Under the pieces are notes generated by a model. It had not been told where the DNA came from, made no database searches, and was given only the letters and a program-made list of their open reading frames with translations. 64,000 nt of DNA from contig NZ_LT629735.1 in assembly GCF_900104925.1 (NCBI RefSeq), positions 3,455,001 to 3,519,000 on the forward strand, read 5' to 3'. Below, piece by piece: positions 53,553 to 60,933 of this stretch. A program made the position numbers and the translations under genes. How positions within the stretch are numbered: position 1 is the first letter of the stretch; each line of letters opens with the position of its first letter. This DNA is from Opitutus sp. GAS368 (GTDB lineage: Bacteria; Verrucomicrobiota; Verrucomicrobiia; Opitutales; Opitutaceae).

Positions 53553-53709
53553 GCGATCGGGGCCGCTCCGCACCGACCGATGGAGGGCCGGATGATGCGG
53601 TGCCGGGGGGACGTGCGGGATTGGCCGAGAAAGGCACGACGCTTTGGTGCGGGCGTTTCGGGCCGGACATGTTTCCACCGGTCGGATGGCCAGCGGGATT
53701 GCGCGCGCC

Positions 53710-53726
53710 GGTCAGGTATTCTTACC
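53710..53726. promoter_or_regulatory. candidate operator 6
   Basis: GGTCAGGTATTCTTACC fits GGTnA-n7-TnACC exactly and lies 87 bp before the glycosidase-like gene start at 53814. Its reverse reading matches operator 5's reverse reading at 13 of 17 positions. Confidence 0.5.
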
Positions 53727-53813
53727 AGAAGTCTTCTTTTGTCGCGGCTCGCTACGCCGCGCCATAAAAGACGCGCCCAGTGGTCTCCCCATCCCTTGCG
53801 AACGAATCCTGCG

Positions 53814-55370
53814 ATGAACCGGCCTCACGTCCCGCTCCTTTCCGCCCTGCTCCTGTTGCTTGCCGCCGCCGGTTCCATCCGCGCGGTGGAACCCAACCAG
53901 GACGAGGTGATCGACCTGGGCGCGCGGCGCGAACTGATGGTGGACGAGTTCCTGATCGCCCAGAAAAGCGGACTCGAGCTGAGACTGCATACGCCGACGC
54001 CCCGGGAGATCGTGATGGTCCGCGATGCGCCTTGGGAAGGCAGCGGCAGTGATTTCGAGACGCTGATCCGGGAAGGGGATCTGATCAGGATGTATTACAT
54101 AGGCAACGAGCTGACGAATGCGGACGGCACAACGCTGCATCAGGACCCGATCACGGCCCGGAGCCGCGAGATTTACGCCTGTTATGCGGAGAGCCGCGAT
54201 GGCATCCATTGGGTGAGGCCCGAACTCGGCTTGTTCGAGTTTCACGGTTCAAAGCGGAACAATATCGTCTGGTCCGGACCGCAGCTGGACAATTTCACCC
54301 CTTTCCGGGATGCCAACCCGGCTTGCCCGCCGGAGGAAAAATATAAGGCCATGGCGGCGGGCCCCGGCGGTCTGTTCGCGCTGAAGTCGGCAGATGGCAC
54401 GCACTGGTCCTACCTGGCCGGGAATCCCGTCATCACGCGCGGAAAATTCGACTCCCAGAACAACGCCTTCTGGGACCCCCTGCGCGGCCATTACTGGTGC
54501 TACCTGCGCGACTTTCATGATCGCGATGGCCAGCCCACCAACGACACAAAAACGGGAATCCGCGACATCCTGGTCACGACCTCCACCGACTTCCGGACCT
54601 GGAGCGAACCCCGGCGCGTGCAGTTTGGCAAAGCGCCGGACGAAGCCCTTTATATCAACGGCATCCAGCCATACGCGCGTGCCCCGCACCTGTTCGTCGG
54701 CTTTCCCGCGCGTTACGTTGACCGCGACTTTTCGCCGGAGGCGATGCGCACCCTGCCGGATCCGGAGCATCGGCAGCGACGCATGCAGTTTTCCCACCGC
54801 TATGGCTCGGTCGTGACCGATGCCATGTTCATGAGCAGCCGGGACGGCGTGAGCTTCGATCGCTGGGGGGAGGCGTTCATCCGCCCCGGTCCGCAGCGCA
54901 AGAACAACTGGGTGTATGGCGATGGCTTCGTCGGTCTGGGACTGATTGAGACCCCGGCCGAGGATCCCACGACCGAACCGGAGTTCTCGCTCTACATCCA
55001 TGAGGATCACTGGAAGGGACCGACCCGGCTGCGGCGGCACACGCTGAGGATCGACGGGTTTGTCTCACTGCAGGCGCGTCAGTCACCGGGTGAATTTGTC
55101 ACTAAGCCCCTGCGGTTTTCGGGACGAAAGCTTTCGGTCAATTTCTCCACTTCAGCCGCGGGTGCGATCCGGGTCGAATTGTTGGGCGCCGACGGCCGGC
55201 CCCTGCCGGGTTATTCCCTCAAGGAATGCGATGAGCTTTTTGGCGATACGCTGGACCGGACCGTCACCTGGTCCGGCCGTTCGGAGATCAAGGTTCCCGC
55301 CGGACAGGCCGTCCGGCTCCACATGGTTCTCAGCGACGCGGATCTCTATTCGCTGCAGTTCCAGCCATGA
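53814..55370 (+). CDS. secreted glycosidase-like beta-propeller protein
   Basis: This 518-residue protein has a signal peptide (MNRPHVPLLSALLLLLAAAGSIRA). The body resembles five-bladed-propeller glycoside hydrolases (GH32/43-like): MYYIGN, YACYAESRDGIHWVRPELG, DSQNNAFWDPLRGHYWCYLRD, TSTDFRTWSEP and NWVYGDG, each with acidic residues suited to catalysis. A C-terminal beta-sandwich (about 420-518) may bind carbohydrate. The substrate is unknown. It is the first gene of the secreted set that includes a sialidase, with a candidate operator upstream. Confidence 0.75.
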   Translation: MNRPHVPLLSALLLLLAAAGSIRAVEPNQDEVIDLGARRELMVDEFLIAQKSGLELRLHTPTPREIVMVRDAPWEGSGSDFETLIREGDLIRMYYIGNELTNADGTTLHQDPITARSREIYACYAESRDGIHWVRPELGLFEFHGSKRNNIVWSGPQLDNFTPFRDANPACPPEEKYKAMAAGPGGLFALKSADGTHWSYLAGNPVITRGKFDSQNNAFWDPLRGHYWCYLRDFHDRDGQPTNDTKTGIRDILVTTSTDFRTWSEPRRVQFGKAPDEALYINGIQPYARAPHLFVGFPARYVDRDFSPEAMRTLPDPEHRQRRMQFSHRYGSVVTDAMFMSSRDGVSFDRWGEAFIRPGPQRKNNWVYGDGFVGLGLIETPAEDPTTEPEFSLYIHEDHWKGPTRLRRHTLRIDGFVSLQARQSPGEFVTKPLRFSGRKLSVNFSTSAAGAIRVELLGADGRPLPGYSLKECDELFGDTLDRTVTWSGRSEIKVPAGQAVRLHMVLSDADLYSLQFQP

Positions 55371-55397
55371 GCAACGGCGCGCGCGGACAGCCGTTGC
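55371..55397 (+). terminator. hairpin directly after glycosidase-like gene
   Basis: The perfect 8-bp arms gcaacggc (55371-55378) and gccgttgc (55390-55397) begin right after the stop codon. No T tract follows, so this may be a weak or Rho-assisted terminator or an mRNA-stabilising stem. Confidence 0.35.
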
Positions 55398-55494
55398 GGT
55401 CCGCGGCCGAAGGGGCCGACCGTATCGGCCGGGAAGGCGGCGAAGGTTCATGAATGAGACCGGGGAGGTCGCACGGCATACCTCGGCCCGGGCT

Positions 55495-55511
55495 GGTTAG
55501 CCTGGATTACC
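55495..55511. promoter_or_regulatory. candidate operator 7, extended dyad
   Basis: GGTTAGCCTGGATTACC fits the pattern exactly. Here the dyad extends outwards: arms ggctggt (55491-55497) and accagcc (55509-55515) are perfectly complementary. It lies 114 bp before the NanM-like gene. Confidence 0.55.
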
Positions 55512-55624
55512 AGCCGGGCGGCGTTGTTTTCGATGTCGGCCCGGGGCTGACTCCGTGACAGCCGCTTGAGGCCGGTCCGCTTCCGGCTTGGCGGCCACCA
55601 TGCGGTTGTCCGCCGCCGGGCGAG

Positions 55625-57163
55625 ATGACGGCGGACAAGCGGAACCCTTTCATGACAAAACCACTCATCGCTGTTTGCTCCGCTCTGCTTGGCCGGGCTG
55701 CCCCCGGCGCGTCCCGTCCGTCGGCAGGGCTCGCTTCGGGCGGGACCCACTGGTTCGTGACTTGGACCAGTTCCACCGGTGACCGTTTGCAGGCGGTTGC
55801 GCCGATCGGAGCCGGCGATTGGTCGAGGCCGGTGGCGATTCCGCCCGACCGGGCAACGACGGCCCCCGAGGACGCGAACCTGCCGCCGGGCATCTTGGCC
55901 GAGGTCAAGCATGGCGGAGGGAAAGTGATTTTGCGCAGCGCACGCCGGGCCCCCGGCGTGCGGCCGGCGTTTCCCAGTGCGGGTCTGATCATCAGTCGGG
56001 CCGCTGACGGCGGCTGCCAGGACATGGCCTTCGCCGACGATCCGCCCGACGCGGAGATCCTGGCCGTGGCGCTGCGGGTGCAGGGCGACAACCTGCTGGC
56101 GGTCTACCTTGTCGCCGACGGGGGTGGATGGGTTGCCTGCCGGGCCTTGCGATTCTCCTTGGCGTCGGAGCGGCCCGAAGGCGATGCCTGGCGCCAATTG
56201 CCCGTCTATCCGCGATCGCCTGGCGTCGCCGCGGTGATCGCCGGGTTTCACGACGGCATGCTGATTGCGGCGGGTGGCGCCAATTTTCCCGATCGTCCGC
56301 CGTGGGAGGGTGGGGTGAAACGGACCTATGATGAGATCTACGCGCGATCCCTGGAGGGCGCGGAATGGCGGGCGGTGGGCCGGCTGCCGGCTCCGCGGGC
56401 ATACGCCGCGGTCGTCAGCGTGCCCGCCGGCGTGCTGGCCATCGGGGGTGAGAATTCCACCGGGGTTTTCCAGGACGCCCTGATGCTAAGCTGGCAAGGG
56501 GGGAAGATGGCCATCAAGCCCGCGTCTTCCTTGCCGGTGGCACTGGCCAGCCCGGCCGCGACGGTGCTCGATGGCAAAGTCTACCTCGCCGGCGGCTATG
56601 CCGCCGGCACTCCGCGGGTCAGCACCAATCATTTCTACTGCCTGGATCTGGCGAACCTCGCCGCCGGCTGGCAGCCGTTGGCTCCTTGGCCCGGGCCGTC
56701 CCGGGCCCTCGCCGTGATGGCCGCACTGGATGGAGCCGTCTACCTGATCAGCGGACTCGAGATGAATACCGGGGCCGATGGGAAGCAGGCCGTGCTGAAT
56801 TACCTTACGGACGCTTATCGCTACCGTCCCGGCAAGGGATGGGAAAAGCTGCCGGACTTGCCCTGGTCGGTTGTGGCCGCGCCCTCGCCGGCGCCGGTCT
56901 CGCCTCGGCCAGGCCGGGTCTTTGTATTTGGCGGAGTCGATGGCCGGCAGGTCGGCAAGACCCCGCGTGACCGGCGCGTGCCCGAGGACATCATCTATTT
57001 CGATGTCACCCGCCATGAGTGGCGCCTGTGGTCCGAGGCCTGGCTCGAGCCGGTGGTGAGCGCCCCGATCGTGAGCGTGGGGAATGAATGGGTGTTTGTT
57101 TCCGGGGAAACCATGGCCGGCCATCGCACGATGGCGGTGACCGCGTGGCGTCCGGGAATCTAG
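55625..57163 (+). CDS. N-acetylneuraminate mutarotase-like (NanM/cyclically permuted mutarotase family) kelch protein
   Basis: This 512-residue protein has an N-terminal non-kelch region of about 190 residues and then kelch repeats (IAAGGANFPDRPPWEGGVKRTYDEIY, LAIGGEN, YLAGGYA, YLISGLE, FVFGGVD). The ANFPD-PWEGG segment is the hallmark of NanM-type sialic acid mutarotases, which convert alpha- to beta-N-acetylneuraminate after sialidase action. Export is uncertain: MTKPLIAVCSALL at residues 10-22 could be a short signal. It lies upstream of the GH33 sialidase by about 80 bp, matching the order of action. Confidence 0.8.
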   Translation: MTADKRNPFMTKPLIAVCSALLGRAAPGASRPSAGLASGGTHWFVTWTSSTGDRLQAVAPIGAGDWSRPVAIPPDRATTAPEDANLPPGILAEVKHGGGKVILRSARRAPGVRPAFPSAGLIISRAADGGCQDMAFADDPPDAEILAVALRVQGDNLLAVYLVADGGGWVACRALRFSLASERPEGDAWRQLPVYPRSPGVAAVIAGFHDGMLIAAGGANFPDRPPWEGGVKRTYDEIYARSLEGAEWRAVGRLPAPRAYAAVVSVPAGVLAIGGENSTGVFQDALMLSWQGGKMAIKPASSLPVALASPAATVLDGKVYLAGGYAAGTPRVSTNHFYCLDLANLAAGWQPLAPWPGPSRALAVMAALDGAVYLISGLEMNTGADGKQAVLNYLTDAYRYRPGKGWEKLPDLPWSVVAAPSPAPVSPRPGRVFVFGGVDGRQVGKTPRDRRVPEDIIYFDVTRHEWRLWSEAWLEPVVSAPIVSVGNEWVFVSGETMAGHRTMAVTAWRPGI

Positions 57164-57241
57164 TCCCATGCCCGCCGGCAAGAAAATCCCCGGGCCCCCC
57201 GCAATCTCACGCGTTTGTCCACCCTTATGTTCCAACCTATC

Positions 57242-58420
57242 ATGAAATCATCCTTCACCGTTTCGCGCGCCCGATGCCTCGTCCCGTTGCTGCTGGTCTT
57301 TTTGCTCCCGGCGCAAACTTGCGCCGCACCGGCATTGCTGGAGCAAACCGACGTGTTCGTGGCCGGGCATGACGGCGTGTTCCAATACCGCATCCCCGGG
57401 ATCATCACATCGAACCAAGGCACGCTGGTCGCCTTCTGCGACGCCCGGATGGAGAGGGCCGGTGATCCGCCGAATCGTATCGATCTGGTCATGAAGCGCA
57501 GCGTTGACGGCGGGAAAACCTGGGGACCGCTGCGGACGCTGGTTGACAACGGCAAGGGGGCCGTCGCGGATTCCTGCGGGCTGGTGGACCGCCAGACGGG
57601 CACCCTGTGGATTTTCAGTGTCTACGCCCCCGAGGGGGTTGGCAGTCAAAACGCCGCCGACGGAGTTGCGGGCGCAACCTTTCAATTCAAAACGATCACC
57701 AGTGACGACGACGGCCTCACCTGGTCAGGGCCTAAGGATTTCACACCGATGATGAAGCGGCCGGATTGGGCTGCCGGCTCCACCGGGGTGGGCAACGGCA
57801 TCCAGATGAGAAACGGCCGGCTGATCCTGCCCCGATACAACGCCGACTATCGCCGCCCGCGCGCCACGCCCGAGACGGCGACCTCGTTCGTGTGCTACAG
57901 CGATGACCACGGAAAGACGTGGAAGATGGGAGCGCCGGTCCAGGGTGCCGGCGGCGCGAACGAATGCCAGGTCGCGGAGCTGACCGATGGCACCCTGATG
58001 ATCAACATGAGGGGCATGGCGGGCAACGCCCGCAAAGTGGCCTACAGCAAGGACGGTGGCGCGACCTGGTCGCCTCCGGTGGAAGATCCGGCGCTGATCG
58101 AGCCGCGCTGTCAGGGCAGCCTATGCCGGCTCACGGGCGCTTCCACGCCTGATCGTAGCCGGCTGTTGTTTGCCAACCCCGCCAGCCTGAAGCGGGAGAA
58201 TCTGACCGTGCGTCTGAGCTTCGACGAGGGACGCACTTGGGTGGCAGCGAAGTCGATCCACCCGGGCCCCGCCGCCTATTCGTGCCTGACCGGGCTCCCC
58301 GATCAGAGCGCGGGGTGCCTCTACGAGTGCGGGGAAAAGGACCCTTATGAGAAAATCACCTTCGCCCGCTTCAACGTGGAATGGCTGACGGATGGGAAAG
58401 ATACGTTGATGTCACGCTGA
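57242..58420 (+). CDS. exo-alpha-sialidase, GH33, secreted
   Basis: This 392-residue protein has a signal peptide (…LLLVFLLPAQTCAA). The first catalytic arginine is in YRIPGI (Arg50), and five Asp-boxes follow: SVDGGKTW, SDDDGLTW, SDDHGKTW, SKDGGATW and SFDEGRTW. Other active-site positions are the glutamate in NECQVAEL, the arginine in EPRCQG and the tyrosine in AAYSCL. All are expected for GH33 enzymes, which release terminal sialic acids from glycoconjugates. ATG 57242 gives the best signal peptide; ATG 57227 is the alternative. The product would feed the NanM-like protein and the MFS and DapA-type proteins of the cluster. Confidence 0.93.
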   Translation: MKSSFTVSRARCLVPLLLVFLLPAQTCAAPALLEQTDVFVAGHDGVFQYRIPGIITSNQGTLVAFCDARMERAGDPPNRIDLVMKRSVDGGKTWGPLRTLVDNGKGAVADSCGLVDRQTGTLWIFSVYAPEGVGSQNAADGVAGATFQFKTITSDDDGLTWSGPKDFTPMMKRPDWAAGSTGVGNGIQMRNGRLILPRYNADYRRPRATPETATSFVCYSDDHGKTWKMGAPVQGAGGANECQVAELTDGTLMINMRGMAGNARKVAYSKDGGATWSPPVEDPALIEPRCQGSLCRLTGASTPDRSRLLFANPASLKRENLTVRLSFDEGRTWVAAKSIHPGPAAYSCLTGLPDQSAGCLYECGEKDPYEKITFARFNVEWLTDGKDTLMSR

Positions 58421-58529
58421 TGCCCCGGTCTTGCTCGGTTGATCCGTCTGCTGCCGATATCATCGGTCGCCGGGTTCCATCACTGCGCCGTTTGCAACGG
58501 CGGACGAGTGGTCTCGCCGGACCGGAACA

Positions 58530-58545
58530 GGTAAGCTTATTTGCC
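58530..58545. promoter_or_regulatory. weak candidate operator before second sialidase-like gene
   Basis: GGTAAGCTTATTTGCC resembles the regulon dyad, but the spacing is one base shorter and one arm has a mismatch. It lies 36 bp before the start at 58582. I rate it as only possible. Confidence 0.25.
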
Positions 58546-58581
58546 ATGTAGTCGATCCTTTCAGGCTGCTTCAGCCGTCCC

Positions 58582-59763
58582 ATGATGAACCCGATGTCTA
58601 CTCCTACTATTACCCTTGCCGACAAAGTTTTCTCCCCGTCACGGCGGATGCTCCTCGTGGGTATTGCCGCCGGCCTTCTCTCTGTTTCGAGTGTCGCGGC
58701 GAGTTTGCCGCCCCACGATCTTGATCCGACGCCGGAGCATCCCCGGAATTCCGAAGGCAGCTATCTGACGCTTCGCTCCGGGCGGATCCTGTTCGAGTAC
58801 TCGCAGTTTTCAGACGGCCAGCAGGATCACAGCCCCTCGGCTATTGCTGAAATCCATTCGGACGATCAGGGGCGGACATGGAGCCAGCCCAAGGTGGTGG
58901 TCCCGACCGGCACTTATCAGAATGTCATGAGCGTTTCGCTGCTCCGGCTCGCCAGCGGCAAGATCGCGCGCTTCTACGCCGTGAAGAGGAGCAAATGGCT
59001 GGACTGCCACGCCATGATATCGCTCTCGAGCGATGAAGGGGGCACCTGGTCCGAGCCCAGGCCCGTGACCGCCGCGCCGGGTTACTTTGTCCTGAACAAC
59101 GATCGCGTCATCCAGACCAAGACCGGGCGGATCATCGTTCCTTTCGGTTTTCATCGGAGCCGGGGCGTCGCGGATGAGGAGTCGTCGTGGGATCCTCGCG
59201 CCCTCGCGATCTGGTATTACTCGGACGACGAGGGCGCCTCGTGGAAGGAGTCGGACACGTGGTGGGCGATTCCCGCACTGAGCACCTCGGGCCTGCAGGA
59301 GCCTGGCGTGGTCGAACTTTCCGATGGTTCGGTCTATGCCTGGTTCCGCACCGACCAGGGCGCGCAATATGAGTCCATTTCCAAGGACAATGGTGTGAGC
59401 TGGAGCCTGCCCCGCCCAACTGAATTGAAATCCCCCGTGTCGCCGGCGAGCATCAAGCGGCTGCCGCATTCGGCCACCCTCATGGTGGTTTACAACGATC
59501 ATTCCGGCAAGGTGCCGGCGCCGGCGAACCCGAAGCAGCGCGCGCCGCTGGCGGTGGCGTTTTCGACCGACGGGGCCAGGACTTGGGGACCGTCCCAGGT
59601 GATCGAGGACGATCTCACGGGGTGGTACTGCTACACGGCGATCCACTTTACCGATGATGCGGTGCTGCTCTCTTACGTGGCCGGCAATGCGGAGATCGGC
59701 CGCCTCTCCCGCTTGCGGCTTCGCCGAATTCCGTTTGCCTCGTTGCCCGTCCCCCCGAACTGA
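58582..59763 (+). CDS. sialidase-family (BNR repeat) protein, secreted
   Basis: This 393-residue six-bladed-propeller protein has Asp-boxes SDDQGRTW, SSDEGGTW, SDDEGASW, SKDNGVSW and STDGARTW. A signal segment includes SRRMLLVGIAAGLLS, which could be Sec or Tat. Instead of the RIPG motif it has NSEGSYLTLRSG, and an EPGVVELSDGSVYAWFRTDQG segment is found where the acid/base region lies. It is therefore a distinct sialidase-like subgroup common in glycan-degrading bacteria, and its linkage specificity may not be sialic acid. Starts at 58585 and 58594 are also possible. Confidence 0.85.
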   Translation: MMNPMSTPTITLADKVFSPSRRMLLVGIAAGLLSVSSVAASLPPHDLDPTPEHPRNSEGSYLTLRSGRILFEYSQFSDGQQDHSPSAIAEIHSDDQGRTWSQPKVVVPTGTYQNVMSVSLLRLASGKIARFYAVKRSKWLDCHAMISLSSDEGGTWSEPRPVTAAPGYFVLNNDRVIQTKTGRIIVPFGFHRSRGVADEESSWDPRALAIWYYSDDEGASWKESDTWWAIPALSTSGLQEPGVVELSDGSVYAWFRTDQGAQYESISKDNGVSWSLPRPTELKSPVSPASIKRLPHSATLMVVYNDHSGKVPAPANPKQRAPLAVAFSTDGARTWGPSQVIEDDLTGWYCYTAIHFTDDAVLLSYVAGNAEIGRLSRLRLRRIPFASLPVPPN

Positions 59764-59776
59764 CCGCCGCTTGCGC

Positions 59777-60670
59777 ATGATCCGCTGGCTGCCGCTGCTG
59801 TGCGTCTTCCTGGTGGGCGCGAGTCCGGCCCGGTCCGGTCCGGCGGATGGCGCCTGGCCGCTGCGCGCGAGGGCTGTGCTGCACGAAGTGATGGATCACG
59901 AGGAGAGTTGGATCAAGGTCCACGCGGCGGAGGCGCTGATGGCGGTCGGTGAGGCCGGCGCGATCCGCGGGCGTTTTCTGGAGTTCGTTCCGTCGGTCGA
60001 TGCACGGCCCTACCGCGTTGGGGTCTGGCGCGTGCTGGCCAACACTTCTCCGACCCCGCGCGAACGGGATGCCTGCCTGGCCCGGGTGGAAAGGATCTTC
60101 CTGAACCCGGCATCGGCCGACCGCTCCCAAGCCCTTGAAACCCTGTGCAAACTGCGCCACCCGGTCACCGGACCGACCCTCGACGAGGTGCGGAAGATCG
60201 CCGCCGACCCGCAGGCGCCGCTTCGCGGTCTGGCCCTCTGGGCTCTCCGGCTCACCCAGGAACGCGACGCGCTGGAATCGCTCTGCGCTTTGCTCCGGTC
60301 GCCGGATGAGGGCGAGCGTCTGGTCGCCGCCTATGCGCTTCGTCTGCTGCGCGAGGATAATCCGGCGGCCCTCGGCCAGTTGGCGCGGGCCGCCGGGATT
60401 GAATCGCCCCGGTCCCGGGCCTACCCGTATCTCTTGAGTGCGGCGTTTGCCCTCAACGCGGATCCGGCGCGCCGTCCGGCCTGGCGGATGGAGCTGGAAA
60501 AAATCCTGGCCACCGGAACCGCTGCGGCGCGCTTCGAGGCTTGCCAGGGCCTGCTTGAACAAATCACGGCGGCCGACCTGCCGCGTTACGGACTCCTTTT
60601 GGACGCACCGGACAATGACACCCGGGTGGGCGCAGCCCTGTCCATATTGCGGGTCTGGTCGGGGCGGTAG
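59777..60670 (+). CDS. secreted HEAT-repeat protein
   Basis: This 297-residue protein has a signal peptide (MIRWLPLLCVFLVGASPARS) and is almost entirely helical, with HEAT-like repeats: IKVHAAEALMAVGE, RSQALETLCKLRHP, LRGLALWALRLTQ, GERLVAAYALRLLRED and RFEACQGLLEQI. HEAT solenoids bind proteins; nothing indicates catalysis. It lies 13 bp after the sialidase-like gene, so the two are probably co-transcribed. It may help assemble an extracellular or periplasmic glycan-degrading complex, which is speculation. Confidence 0.8.
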   Translation: MIRWLPLLCVFLVGASPARSGPADGAWPLRARAVLHEVMDHEESWIKVHAAEALMAVGEAGAIRGRFLEFVPSVDARPYRVGVWRVLANTSPTPRERDACLARVERIFLNPASADRSQALETLCKLRHPVTGPTLDEVRKIAADPQAPLRGLALWALRLTQERDALESLCALLRSPDEGERLVAAYALRLLREDNPAALGQLARAAGIESPRSRAYPYLLSAAFALNADPARRPAWRMELEKILATGTAAARFEACQGLLEQITAADLPRYGLLLDAPDNDTRVGAALSILRVWSGR

Positions 60671-60868
60671 ATGTCGGGGATGGCGCGGGGTTCAAATCCG
60701 CGACCGCGTCGCTCTCGCGGTGCGGGCCATTCCGGTCGGCGACGGCCGCGGCGATCCCGGCCCAGCCGGCGCCGCATTGGTACCGGTCTCCCCGTGGGCG
60801 GACGCGGTCGGAAGCATTCGTTGGCGGGCGGGCGATTTAACGCGGATTATTCCAAGCCGGCGTTTACT

Positions 60869-60885
60869 TGTCACATTGTATATCC
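60869..60885. promoter_or_regulatory. weak candidate operator before third TonB receptor
   Basis: TGTCACATTGTATATCC differs from GGTnA-n7-TnACC at two of the eight fixed positions but keeps the flanking ag found next to operators 1, 3 and 6. It lies 48 bp before the receptor start. Confidence 0.25.
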
Positions 60886-60933
60886 AGTAGTCTGCTCTTC
60901 TCCCCCCAACCGGGCGCAACATTCTCGCCAGCG

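Noticed and set aside
60689-60699. ggttcaaatcc resembles a tRNA T-loop
   Set aside because: The flanking bases do not form a 5-bp T stem, and no anticodon or acceptor stem can be folded around it.
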